This document shows positions 1-7,182 of a stretch of 9,425 nucleotides of DNA, piece by piece. The notes under the pieces were generated by a model that saw only the letters and a list, made by a program, of their open reading frames with translations, was not told the DNA's origin and searched no databases. This DNA is from SZAS-3 sp964386785 (lineage in GTDB: Bacteria > Chlamydiota > Chlamydiia > Chlamydiales > JAAKFR01), in NCBI GenBank assembly GCA_964386785.1, contig CAYLUD010000044.1, forward strand, positions 1 to 9,425, given 5' to 3'. Both the position numbers and the translations under genes were made by a program. The stretch's first letter is position 1; each line of letters opens with the position of its first letter.

Positions 1-253
1 TACCTGTTGGACCAGCTACACCTTGCGAACCTGTTGGTCCTGTAGGTCCTGTTGCACCTGTGGGACCGGTAGGGCCAGGACTACCATGGGAACCTGATTT
101 ACCACAAGGGCCCTCCGGTCCAGTAGGGCCAGGCGGGCCACGTCGAGGAGGATCAAAGGTCCTCGATAATTGCGGAAGAACAGGAGTATCACCTACCTCA
201 GCATTGAGAGGACATAAGGCGAGAATGATCGTGTAATAAAATAAATATTTCAT
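1..253 (-). CDS. Secreted collagen-like protein, 5' part (3' end beyond window)
   Basis: The reading frame opens at ATG 251-253 and stays open for 84 codons to the window edge. Residues 1-18 are a short hydrophobic leader (MKYLFYYTIILALCPLNA) with a plausible signal peptidase cleavage after Asn-Ala. A linker of about 22 residues, rich in Pro and Arg, follows. From about residue 41 the protein is made of Gly-X-Y triplets, mostly Gly-Pro-Thr, Gly-Ala-Thr and Gly-Pro-Pro, with one slightly irregular stretch (GPCGKSGSHGSPG). Such repeats form collagen-like triple helices in bacterial surface or secreted proteins; here export is inferred from the leader. A single Cys early in the repeat could crosslink chains. 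No strong Shine-Dalgarno sequence precedes the ATG, and no in-frame upstream ATG was seen. The gene is divergent from copB2. The C-terminal domain, which would show whether it is anchored, is not visible. Triplet identification is firm; function is unknown. Confidence 0.85.
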   Translation of the reverse strand, partial: MKYLFYYTIILALCPLNAEVGDTPVLPQLSRTFDPPRRGPPGPTGPEGPCGKSGSHGSPGPTGPTGATGPTGPTGSQGVAGPTG

Positions 254-587
254 GCAGTTTTTAAGCTCATCTTGGCCTTTATGGAATCTTAATTTTTTAC
301 ACAAAATCAGAGAAAATAACAATTCTTTTTTCAAAAAATACACTCTATTACCTAGGTCTATCCGTAACACGAGAAATATCCAATAGGAGGAATAGTCACC
401 CCATACGAACTCCTTCTTTCTTAATTGATAATCAATGATTTACAAGGATTTCTTTTGATACAGATTTCCAAGCATCACCACTGACAATCAAAGGCTTGAA
501 TTCTTTTTTTTATCTGAAGCTACTTTATGAACTAGGGAATCCTAGCAAAAAACATTCATTTTCCATAAAATCAGAGGCTAATTCATC
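254..587. other. Divergent intergenic region between collagen-like gene and copB2
   Basis: No convincing gene is present in this 334-base AT-rich stretch. It must hold the promoters of two divergent genes, but no clear -35/-10 pair with correct spacing stands out; TTGAAT at 496-501 is a possible -35 for copB2 without a good -10. A GGAGG-like sequence near 386-391 is not followed by a start codon. A small inverted repeat, CTAGG/CCTAG with a four-base loop, lies at 532-545. The chaperone gene (LcrH-2/Scc3 type) that I recall lying upstream of copB2 in Chlamydia is not found here. Confidence 0.6.
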
Positions 588-2054
588 ATGAGCTCATTTT
601 TGGCGATCCAGTCCGAAGTTCTACTACAAGACCCCTCGATTGAAACTACCAATCCACAAACTCAACAAATCAATATAGAAAGCGAACACGCTCCAATCAC
701 CTCTATCGGTTTACGTTGTTTAGGGGAACTTTCTTCCCATTGTATGTTGCATGATCAGGGACTAACTCCCACTGTACCTCCACAGATCCCTCACCTCCTT
801 TGCAAAATCCCAGTGTTACAAGCGGACGATGCGAATTCATTGATCCTATATGTACGCAGTCAGCTCTCCGCTCCTACTCCACGCCCTTCACCTATAGATA
901 TGGTAAGAATGACAGCGATCGCTCGCCCCATGCATACTCTCCCTACAGCTTCTGCATCGAAAACTTCCTCTCCAGAAACAACATATCGTTTCCCCAACTT
1001 GCCCATTAAAGGGGCTACCATAGAAAATGATCGCCAAGAGTCGCGCGTAGAATCCGAAAAGCTCCCATTAAAAAACGTAATTCTGATCGATCAGTCGCCC
1101 ATTCATAAATGGATTCATCCTGTCGGATTGTCTGTATCTCCCTTTTATCAAGAGCGCGATTCTTCCTCAGAACGTGAATGGGAAGAAATTGAAGAACAAG
1201 AAGGAGTAGGAAGAAAAAAGAAAACCTCTGTATTAGCTCCTTTTACAGATGCTGCCTCACCCCGTCCTGTATTAGAACCTCCAAAAATTGGTATTTTTGC
1301 AGTCTATTACATCCTAACTAAATTAGGAATCCTGTCAGATGCAGCTTCTCACTGGGAGTCTAAGCAATCCATCGAGGCTACCGACTCAGAAATGAAAGAA
1401 TTATATCGAGCTCGCATTGCAGAACTCAAAAAAGCACTTGAGTATGAAAAAGCTAACAAATTATGGGGCTTAACCCTCAAAATGATGAATTGGATGATGG
1501 CTCTTACAGGCATCATCGCAGGCATTACCCTTGTCTTATCCGGAGTCGGAGCCATTGCTGGTGCATTGCTAATTGCTGGTGGTATTTTGGCGCTTACAAA
1601 TCAAATTTTTGAAGTCACTGGTGTTTGGAATAAAATTGCTCAAAAATTACCAACAAACTCTGAAGAAAAACGAGAAGCAACCCTCCATTGGATGCGAATT
1701 GGCATCACCATTCTGTGCCTTGTTTTATCGTGTGCTGGTGCACTAGGAGCAGGATGGGGAGCTCTCAATGAAGCCATGGGAAACTTTATGGCGGTTTTTG
1801 GTGGGGTGGTGATGATGGGGAGTGGCGTGTGCACCATTGGACAAGGTGTAACTATGTATTTACACAAAGATCGCTTATCAAATTGGGTTACGCACCAACG
1901 TCGCTTAGCTATTCTTAAACACCGTCGTGAAGACCTCGTGGAAGGATTGGAGCATGGTGTAGAGCGCATGAAACAGTTATTTATCGATCTAGCGAAGCTA
2001 TTAGATTTTGAATCTGAGATCGTTCGTGCAAGTCAACCCCTACTGAGTCGTTAA
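588..2054 (+). CDS. copB2: Type III secretion translocator CopB2 (YopB/SctE-like, CT861 homolog)
   Basis: This 488-residue protein probably inserts into the host or inclusion membrane as the larger hydrophobic translocator of the chlamydial type III secretion system. Residues 1-230 are hydrophilic and rich in Pro, Ser and Thr, with an acidic-then-basic patch at about 190-213, as expected for the secreted and chaperone-binding part. Residues about 265-292 look helical or coiled-coil. Two hydrophobic blocks follow: 303-340, Gly/Ala-rich and able to form a hairpin, and 370-422. The last 60 residues are charged and helical. This layout is that of YopB/IpaB-family translocators. Identification as CopB2, not CopB, rests on neighbours: copD2 two bases downstream, then ispH and CPAF, as in Chlamydia CT861-CT858. 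A weak ribosome binding site (AGAGG, 573-577) precedes the ATG by ten bases. The usual upstream chaperone gene is missing from the window. No clear PxLxxP chaperone-binding motif was found. Confidence 0.85.
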   Translation: MSSFLAIQSEVLLQDPSIETTNPQTQQINIESEHAPITSIGLRCLGELSSHCMLHDQGLTPTVPPQIPHLLCKIPVLQADDANSLILYVRSQLSAPTPRPSPIDMVRMTAIARPMHTLPTASASKTSSPETTYRFPNLPIKGATIENDRQESRVESEKLPLKNVILIDQSPIHKWIHPVGLSVSPFYQERDSSSEREWEEIEEQEGVGRKKKTSVLAPFTDAASPRPVLEPPKIGIFAVYYILTKLGILSDAASHWESKQSIEATDSEMKELYRARIAELKKALEYEKANKLWGLTLKMMNWMMALTGIIAGITLVLSGVGAIAGALLIAGGILALTNQIFEVTGVWNKIAQKLPTNSEEKREATLHWMRIGITILCLVLSCAGALGAGWGALNEAMGNFMAVFGGVVMMGSGVCTIGQGVTMYLHKDRLSNWVTHQRRLAILKHRREDLVEGLEHGVERMKQLFIDLAKLLDFESEIVRASQPLLSR

Positions 2055-2056
2055 TT

Positions 2057-3457
2057 ATGAATCAATTTCAAACTGACATTCCCTTAACCCAGCTCCCTGG
2101 CTCTCTTCCGACAGAACAAGCCGCTACAGCAGCGACCACTATTGCTTCTCTCCTATGGAATCTAGTTACACCAGAAGGAACTTCGCTTCCATCACCTACA
2201 CCTTCTTGGTCTTATGAACTAAAAGATCGATTCTCTCTTTCATTGACTGAGCATGGTACAGCTGCGCATTCTACATCTTCCAGTCCTTCTCGCTCGCGTG
2301 TACAGAAGCCTATTGAGAGTCCATTAAATTGCTATGCACAAGTACAATCATCCCGTGTTCCCATCAAGTCAACAGCTACCGTAGCTCCTACATCCCAGAG
2401 CCCTGTACCACCTAATCTTTCCAAAACTACCGTCACATCATCACTATCAAAGGAAAGCTCCCCTTTACCTAGCCCTCCTGCAGGACACGACCTAGCTACA
2501 GAAATAGGAAGTCGAGCGTATCGAGACGAAGCGAGTCTTCCTAAGCCTGATATTCGGCATTCCTCCTCTTTGCCTCACAGCGCGACTGCTCAAAAACATC
2601 CCTCTGTATTGCATCCAACAGTACACTCCCCCCATACAGCGATTGCACAATTTCCAGCTGCATTGCGATCAGATCAAGATCCAAGATACCAAGATGATCG
2701 GGACCATCAACGAGATCATCATGAGGAAGAAAGCCTAGAAATAGAAGGAACAGGTGCAAGGAGAACACAGCGTAAGGTAGATACTATCGCCACTCACCAT
2801 TTTCAAAATATCTCTAGGCGAGCCAATACGAGCAGGCTTACCCAGGACCCCTACATAGATGAATTCCTAAGTTCTATCAGCCCTGCACTCTCCGAGGCAT
2901 TAGGGAGACAAGCCTCTCACTTTGACATTCTTCTTATTTGTATTGCTCTGATGAAGCTAGATCTAGAATCGCAGGAAGAAGAAAAATTATCACGACGAGT
3001 AGAACGTACTGTACAATTACGCTATCTTGAAAAAGAAGCTGCGAATTTTAAATCTCAGGCTAAATCCTTATTATTTTCTCACGTAGGCGCAGGAATTCTT
3101 GGCGTAGTCGGGGGATTTTTACCGATCTTGGGCCTTATGAAAGGAGACTCTATCCTGAATGGATTGTCTGGCGTATTCAGCTCTCTAAGCGGAAAAAAAA
3201 GCAAAGATGTATTTGATGGCTTTTCTAAAATGATGCAATCGATTTCAGAAACTCAAAAAGCTTCTGGTCAAATTTATGGCACTTTTGCTGAAGCGGACCG
3301 CACTCGATATAACCGATTTGGGGATATTCACTCTAGGGATCAAGAAGAACGAACACGAGCTCTTGAGCAGTTGCAGGAAAAATTTCGTGGCATGGAACGC
3401 TTTCTTCTTGATTTACTGCAAATGCGCCATGATGTTGCAAGTCAACTATATCGCTAA
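2057..3457 (+). CDS. copD2: Type III secretion translocator CopD2 (YopD/SctB-like, CT860 homolog)
   Basis: This 466-residue protein is probably the smaller hydrophobic translocator that pairs with CopB2 in the pore delivered by the type III system. Residues about 40-210 are low complexity, rich in Ser, Pro, Thr and His, and likely disordered. A strongly charged stretch follows (about 205-240, many Asp, His, Arg, Glu). Residues 285-336 are helical and charged. A single hydrophobic region at about 338-378, Gly-rich, could form a membrane hairpin. The C-terminal part (about 383-462) is helical with coiled-coil character. One hydrophobic region near the C-terminal third plus amphipathic helices matches YopD/CopD-type translocators. 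The gene starts two bases after the copB2 stop, so the two are surely co-transcribed and probably translationally coupled. Its TAA stop overlaps the stop of the converging methyltransferase gene. The N-terminal half is probably the fastest-evolving part and would align poorly between species. Confidence 0.83.
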   Translation: MNQFQTDIPLTQLPGSLPTEQAATAATTIASLLWNLVTPEGTSLPSPTPSWSYELKDRFSLSLTEHGTAAHSTSSSPSRSRVQKPIESPLNCYAQVQSSRVPIKSTATVAPTSQSPVPPNLSKTTVTSSLSKESSPLPSPPAGHDLATEIGSRAYRDEASLPKPDIRHSSSLPHSATAQKHPSVLHPTVHSPHTAIAQFPAALRSDQDPRYQDDRDHQRDHHEEESLEIEGTGARRTQRKVDTIATHHFQNISRRANTSRLTQDPYIDEFLSSISPALSEALGRQASHFDILLICIALMKLDLESQEEEKLSRRVERTVQLRYLEKEAANFKSQAKSLLFSHVGAGILGVVGGFLPILGLMKGDSILNGLSGVFSSLSGKKSKDVFDGFSKMMQSISETQKASGQIYGTFAEADRTRYNRFGDIHSRDQEERTRALEQLQEKFRGMERFLLDLLQMRHDVASQLYR

Positions 3458-4140
3458 ATAAAATCGATAAGACGATTTGTATAGGCCAGGGTGCGACCCC
3501 AAGGAAATGCAATCTCTCCGATGCATTCATGACAAAAACGAGCATCCCATTCGGACAAGGGATAACTGACAGTCAGAGTAGAAGCACGAGGCGCTTCTGC
3601 TGCAATTTTGTTGCATAATCGTACAATGAATTCGTCTTCAGCTGTCGTGCCATAAAAATAAATCCATGTTGCTGAGGAAAAAGAGACATCGAATAAGTCC
3701 TGCTCACGGAATTGTATTGTACTGAAACCCCTCCAGCGCTTGACCCGTTCCGCACGTCGCACTAAAGCTGGCACTTGTTCTATCGATACAACACGACACC
3801 CAACAAAATGTACGAGCCAAAAGGCCAGTCTTCCTGTTCCCCCTCCCAGCTCATAGACGCAATCTGTTGAAAGAATTCCGACCTTTTTCATGAGATGGTC
3901 CCATGTAGTCAAAGGGGTTTCGCCATAGATGATTTGTGCACAAAACTGACGTACCGCATTGTAAGGGGAACCGCCTATATATTGCATAGCTAGGAGGACG
4001 TCCGTCCAAGCAAAGCTCGGAGAACGGACATAGTATGAGCACATTACGCGTCCCCATCCTAGCAACCGAAAACATGTTGCGCGTAGATGAAGGGAATATA
4101 ATGCACACTTACGCAGGAAACACTGGCAACCCAAAAACAA
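3454..4140 (-). CDS. Chlamydial class I SAM-dependent methyltransferase
   Basis: This gene encodes a probable S-adenosylmethionine-dependent methyltransferase of unknown substrate, up to 228 residues. SAM-binding motif I is VYELGGGTG at residues 95-103, the acidic end of beta-2 is Glu121 in VVSIEQ, an acidic motif QDLFD lies at 147-151, and a post-motif strand WIYFYGT is at 159-165. A segment YGETPLTT (72-79) just before motif I resembles a conserved segment I recall in Chlamydiae homologs. The N-terminal 15-60 residues are hydrophobic/aromatic and may lie on the membrane. The start is uncertain: the longest form uses TTG at 4138-4140, overlapping the end of ispH by 32 bases; a second TTG two codons later has AGAGG six bases ahead; ATG at 4042-4044 (residue 33) would avoid the overlap but cut the hydrophobic N-terminus. 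It probably ends a CPAF-ispH operon. I do not recall an equivalent between lytB and CT860 in C. trachomatis. Confidence 0.72.
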   Translation of the reverse strand: MFLGCQCFLRKCALYSLHLRATCFRLLGWGRVMCSYYVRSPSFAWTDVLLAMQYIGGSPYNAVRQFCAQIIYGETPLTTWDHLMKKVGILSTDCVYELGGGTGRLAFWLVHFVGCRVVSIEQVPALVRRAERVKRWRGFSTIQFREQDLFDVSFSSATWIYFYGTTAEDEFIVRLCNKIAAEAPRASTLTVSYPLSEWDARFCHECIGEIAFPWGRTLAYTNRLIDFI

Positions 4141-5032
4141 CCTCTTCTTGTATGGATTGCACCTCTTCTATATGAATGTCTCCCCAATCTCGCAGTTTAT
4201 CCAACACTCCTTGCACGACCGACTCTGGCGTGGAGGCCCCTGCTGTTATTCCTAACGTAGAGACCCCTGCCAGCCACTCAAAGGAAAGGTGGTCCGCATC
4301 CTCTACAAGATAGGATGGGACTCCTTGATGTCGACTGACCTCTACAAGACGATTTGAGTTAGAACTAGCCTGATCCCCAACAACCAGGATACAATCGCAT
4401 TCTTGACACATCGCACGTAACGCCATCTGCCGATTCGTAGTAGCATAGCAAATGGAAGATGTAGGAAGAGTTTCAATATGAGGGAATTTTCTCCGCAATG
4501 CAGAGACGATCGTCTGCACATCCTCAATGCTTAGAGTCGTTTGCGTGAGATAGCAAAGGGGTTGATTCAAAGGAAAAGATAAGGAGCCGACCTCTTCCAC
4601 TGTTTCAATGATAGTGGTAACATCGGGAGCTTGGCCATATGTGCCAATCATTTCTACATGCGAGCGATGACCAATCAAAAGAATATGATAGCCCTGTTTG
4701 GCAAAACGTTTAGCTGCAGAATGAACCTTGGTTACAAGACCACAAGTAGCATCAATTTCAATCAAACCAAGACGCTGTACTTCTTGCCGCACAGAAGGAG
4801 GTACCCCATGTGCTGAATAAATGACACGACTGCCTTTAGGTAATCGCGCAAAATCTTCAATGAAACACGCTCCCATTCGCTCTAAACGCTGGACCACATG
4901 ACGATTATGCACGATGGGGTGTTTTACATAGATAGGCGGCCCCCACAACTCCAATGCTTTTTCCACGGTTTGGATAGCACGCACCACACCAGCACAAAAG
5001 CCACGTGGTTGCGCTAGCAATACTTTTTTCAT
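4109..5032 (-). CDS. ispH: 4-hydroxy-3-methylbut-2-enyl diphosphate reductase (IspH/LytB)
   Basis: IspH catalyses the last step of the MEP isoprenoid pathway, the reductive dehydration of HMBPP to isopentenyl and dimethylallyl diphosphate, using a cytosolic [4Fe-4S] cluster. The 307-residue length is normal for the family. The three cluster cysteines are present: Cys13 in the N-terminal PRGFCAGV motif, Cys97 in DATCGLVTKVH and Cys195 in SSICYATTNRQ. Substrate-binding residues are also recognisable: His42 (PIVHN), His75 (SAHGV), His125 and Glu127 (GHRSHVE), Thr165/Thr166 (TQTTLS), the SSNSNRL segment at 223-229 and Ser268 in GAST. The start ATG lies 19 bases after the CPAF-like gene's stop, with only a weak ribosome binding site (AGAG), which suggests co-transcription from the CPAF promoter. 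Its position between CPAF and copD2 is the same as lytB in Chlamydia. The enzyme looks intact and functional. Confidence 0.97.
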   Translation of the reverse strand: MKKVLLAQPRGFCAGVVRAIQTVEKALELWGPPIYVKHPIVHNRHVVQRLERMGACFIEDFARLPKGSRVIYSAHGVPPSVRQEVQRLGLIEIDATCGLVTKVHSAAKRFAKQGYHILLIGHRSHVEMIGTYGQAPDVTTIIETVEEVGSLSFPLNQPLCYLTQTTLSIEDVQTIVSALRRKFPHIETLPTSSICYATTNRQMALRAMCQECDCILVVGDQASSNSNRLVEVSRHQGVPSYLVEDADHLSFEWLAGVSTLGITAGASTPESVVQGVLDKLRDWGDIHIEEVQSIQEEVVFGLPVFPA

Positions 5033-5051
5033 AGGAGCTCTAATACAAAGT

Positions 5052-6749
5052 TTATAGCATTGTGTTCACAACATACTCTAGAGAGTCTGCATAATCTCCA
5101 TAACCAAAACAGACATCATCCGCAGTCAAATCATATAATAGATTTGGTTCTATACCAAGATTTTCTATAGGCAATCCGCTGACTCGGCGCGCAAGGGATC
5201 CAGTAAAATGAAACTCCGCAATGCCATTCCGATTAGGGTATGTCGCGGAGCATACATAGCCACCTGCTCCTGCAGTACATCTACCCATAAGAATTGCTCG
5301 TTGATTATCCTGTAAAATGGCTGCAAAAAAATCGGCACAAGAAAAATCTAGTTCATTAACCAACAAAAGGATTGGTTTGTGATAGCCATGAGACGGGCTC
5401 AATGGTCGTATGGTCTGAATCCCCATCAATGGAATGGGATCCGTACATAAAGCTCCAGCCTCCCATGAGCTCATCAATTGCGCAATAAACAGTTTTAACT
5501 CGTCAACAAACTGCAAGTCAGCCTGGTAACCGCTAAGATAAGGGGCTAGTTTTTCATTCGCATCACGATCAGAATGAATAGAATCGAGGAAACTCGCAAC
5601 CTGTACTGCCAGGAATATTTCCTCTTGTGTTAGCGAAATAGCATGTTGTGGCACTTCTAGCGAGCGATCTGTTAGGGCTTGTAATAGCCCATATAAATAA
5701 AAAAGCTCCCCTCCCGGGTTATTGATTTGATCAATTACTAGGCAGTCTGTCTCTTGATTGAATAGAGAGATCAACTCACGAAAGGTGGTCAAATCTTGAG
5801 GACCTCCTAAAAAATTGGGAATTCTAAGATATCCCACCCGTTTTCCTGAGGATAATCGTGTCACATACGCATCAAACGGTTCCTCTGGTTTTGTTTCCCA
5901 CTGCACCGAACCCAAACGGGGAAAAAAGCTATTACGCCGACTCATTTCGTGCGGAGATCCAGCAAGAGATGGGTGATGTGAAGAACAGGCCATCATACGT
6001 TTGTTTATAAATTGACCAATAGTCAGATCACCAGCAGGAGATGGACTGAAAGAAGCAAGGAAAGGTTTAAAAGATTGCGAGTCTGGTATCCCATTGGGAG
6101 TATAGTTCCAGATCATATGTACCGTTTTTTTCGCTGACGATCCCCAAGGTTGTACGCCTAAGATCACTGCTCCTTGAGGAACCAAAACTCCTTCTTCTCC
6201 ACAGCGTAATGTTAGTTTTTTTTCAGCAAAGGCTTGTTCTGTTTCTGGTCTATTTTCTAATGCTCCCTGACTCTTAAGTCGATTGATCTCCATTTGAATA
6301 GGAAGATCATTCCATGAAAGAATCTCATCCCCAACGCGCAAAGACACGTTTGACTTTGGATCAATCGAAGCAACCAGATAACGACGGCCATGGGTCCCAG
6401 ACACTGATTTGACTGTAAAGGGCAGTCGCGCCTCTTCCGTCGAGTAAAAAGAAATCCCCACATGATAATCTGCTAAACGATATAGCATCCGGCGTAGAGC
6501 TGTTTGAAATTCCTTGGCTGACATCGAAGGTCGAGAGACTTCCTTCAGTGTGTTCTGGAAAATTTCATTAAAGGAAAGATGGAGATATTCCTCTTTCCAC
6601 GCCCTGGGAGCATACTTCAACTCGAGCGTTCTCTGAATGAATTGTATATCGTGTTCCCTCCATTGTTTGCGTTCCTTATCTCCTACAGGAATAAAACTCA
6701 TGAATGAAATAACCAGTGGGAAACAGAGAACTAAGGAAATCCAACGCAT
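5052..6749 (-). CDS. cpa: CPAF-type secreted serine protease (CT858 homolog)
   Basis: This is the chlamydial protease/proteasome-like activity factor, a peptidase S41-related serine protease that is exported as a zymogen and later acts on host and bacterial proteins. Residues 1-20 form a signal peptide, fitting Sec-dependent export. The catalytic triad can be placed by comparison with C. trachomatis CPAF: His96 in DYHVGISF (His105), Ser470 in NELDFSCADFF (Ser499) and Glu534 in ENLGIEP (Glu558). A PDZ-like segment is seen around VGDEIL (139-144). Conserved blocks YLRIPNF (307-313), DQINNPGG (340-347) and TAGAGG (492-497) support the assignment. The protein has 565 residues, shorter than the roughly 600 I recall for C. 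trachomatis; the stretch at about 220-285, which would match the self-inhibitory cleaved segment, is divergent. A promoter (6772-6800) and GAGG (6754-6757) lie just upstream. It appears to lead an operon with ispH. Confidence 0.93.
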   Translation of the reverse strand: MRWISLVLCFPLVISFMSFIPVGDKERKQWREHDIQFIQRTLELKYAPRAWKEEYLHLSFNEIFQNTLKEVSRPSMSAKEFQTALRRMLYRLADYHVGISFYSTEEARLPFTVKSVSGTHGRRYLVASIDPKSNVSLRVGDEILSWNDLPIQMEINRLKSQGALENRPETEQAFAEKKLTLRCGEEGVLVPQGAVILGVQPWGSSAKKTVHMIWNYTPNGIPDSQSFKPFLASFSPSPAGDLTIGQFINKRMMACSSHHPSLAGSPHEMSRRNSFFPRLGSVQWETKPEEPFDAYVTRLSSGKRVGYLRIPNFLGGPQDLTTFRELISLFNQETDCLVIDQINNPGGELFYLYGLLQALTDRSLEVPQHAISLTQEEIFLAVQVASFLDSIHSDRDANEKLAPYLSGYQADLQFVDELKLFIAQLMSSWEAGALCTDPIPLMGIQTIRPLSPSHGYHKPILLLVNELDFSCADFFAAILQDNQRAILMGRCTAGAGGYVCSATYPNRNGIAEFHFTGSLARRVSGLPIENLGIEPNLLYDLTADDVCFGYGDYADSLEYVVNTML

Positions 6750-6771
6750 TCTACCTCAAAAAAATACAGAC

Positions 6772-6800
6772 ATTCTAAGGAATCTCTCCTAGCCCGTCAA
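6772..6800 (-). promoter_or_regulatory. Sigma-66/sigma-70 type promoter of the CPAF gene
   Basis: On the minus strand, TTGACG (6795-6800) and TAGAAT (6772-6777) are separated by exactly 17 bases (6778-6794). Each differs little from the TTGACA/TATAAT consensus used by the chlamydial major sigma factor. The -10 box ends 22 bases before the start codon, so the predicted 5' leader is short, about 15-17 bases, and carries GAGG four bases before the ATG. This promoter would drive CPAF, and probably ispH and the methyltransferase. No experimental start site is known for this sequence. Confidence 0.6.
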
Positions 6801-6880
6801 GTGTCTCTCATACCTTTCAGCATTTACTGGAATGTATTTTTTTCATTTATTCGTCACGAGTAATCAAAATAGGGGGAAAT

Positions 6881-6964
6881 TTAGGGGATGCGATATGGTG
6901 CTCCTTGGAATGGCATCCCTTCAGTGGGGTACTTGATGGGAGCTGGGACGGGGGATTCAAACAT
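6881..6964 (-). CDS. Possible very small protein (27 aa), low confidence
   Basis: A 27-codon frame starts at ATG 6962-6964, has an AAGGA sequence nine bases upstream and ends in TAA. Its product begins MFESPVPAPIKYPTEG and is rich in Pro, without charge clusters or a membrane segment. The same frame is open upstream to about 7060, with a possible TTG start at 7049-7051 that would give 56 residues including a basic and Phe-rich middle. This could instead be the tail of a decayed gene. I do not recognise the peptide; the reason to list it is the ribosome binding site and the uninterrupted frame in an otherwise empty gap. Confidence 0.22.
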   Translation of the reverse strand: MFESPVPAPIKYPTEGMPFQGAPYRIP

Positions 6965-7182
6965 CGATTGATATCCTTGTAAGAAGAAAAAAAGGTGTCT
7001 CTTCCTTTTCAAGTTAGAAGTGCAACAATCGAAAAGAGCCGGTTCTTTCAATTTCCCAAATTGTCACCATGAGCTTGAGAAATCGACGCCTAGGAGCTAC
7101 CATACTTTATTGGCCCTTTTTGACTTGTGCTTTTGTAAGGCTGTCCAAGATCGCATCCAATCCTGATCTCGATGGATACATA

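Larger units (their letters stand above)
6750..7182. other. 433-base gap between CPAF and the M50-like gene
   Basis: Apart from the CPAF promoter at its left end, this stretch contains no gene of normal size. Two tiny minus-strand frames are seen: 6881-6964 (27 codons, listed separately) and 7014-7103 (29 codons, no recognisable features). A plus-strand frame of 52 codons from ATG 7069 overlaps the M50-like gene and looks fortuitous. No clear hairpin-plus-U-run terminator for the upstream minus-strand genes was found. It could hold a small RNA or the remains of a lost gene; nothing in the sequence decides this. Confidence 0.5.

Noticed and set aside
1..140. Regular repeat pattern considered as a CRISPR array
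   Set aside because: The period is 9 bases or a multiple of 3, the repeats are degenerate, and translation gives Gly-X-Y triplets, so it is a coding collagen-like repeat.
1640..1969. A 109-codon minus-strand open frame inside copB2
   Set aside because: It lies wholly within a well-supported gene, its product is a low-complexity mix without motifs, and it has no ribosome binding site or neighbours on that strand.
3461..3478. AAATCG/CGATTT hairpin just after copD2 as a possible terminator
   Set aside because: The stem is weak with a six-base loop, there is no U-run, and it lies in the coding region of the opposing methyltransferase.
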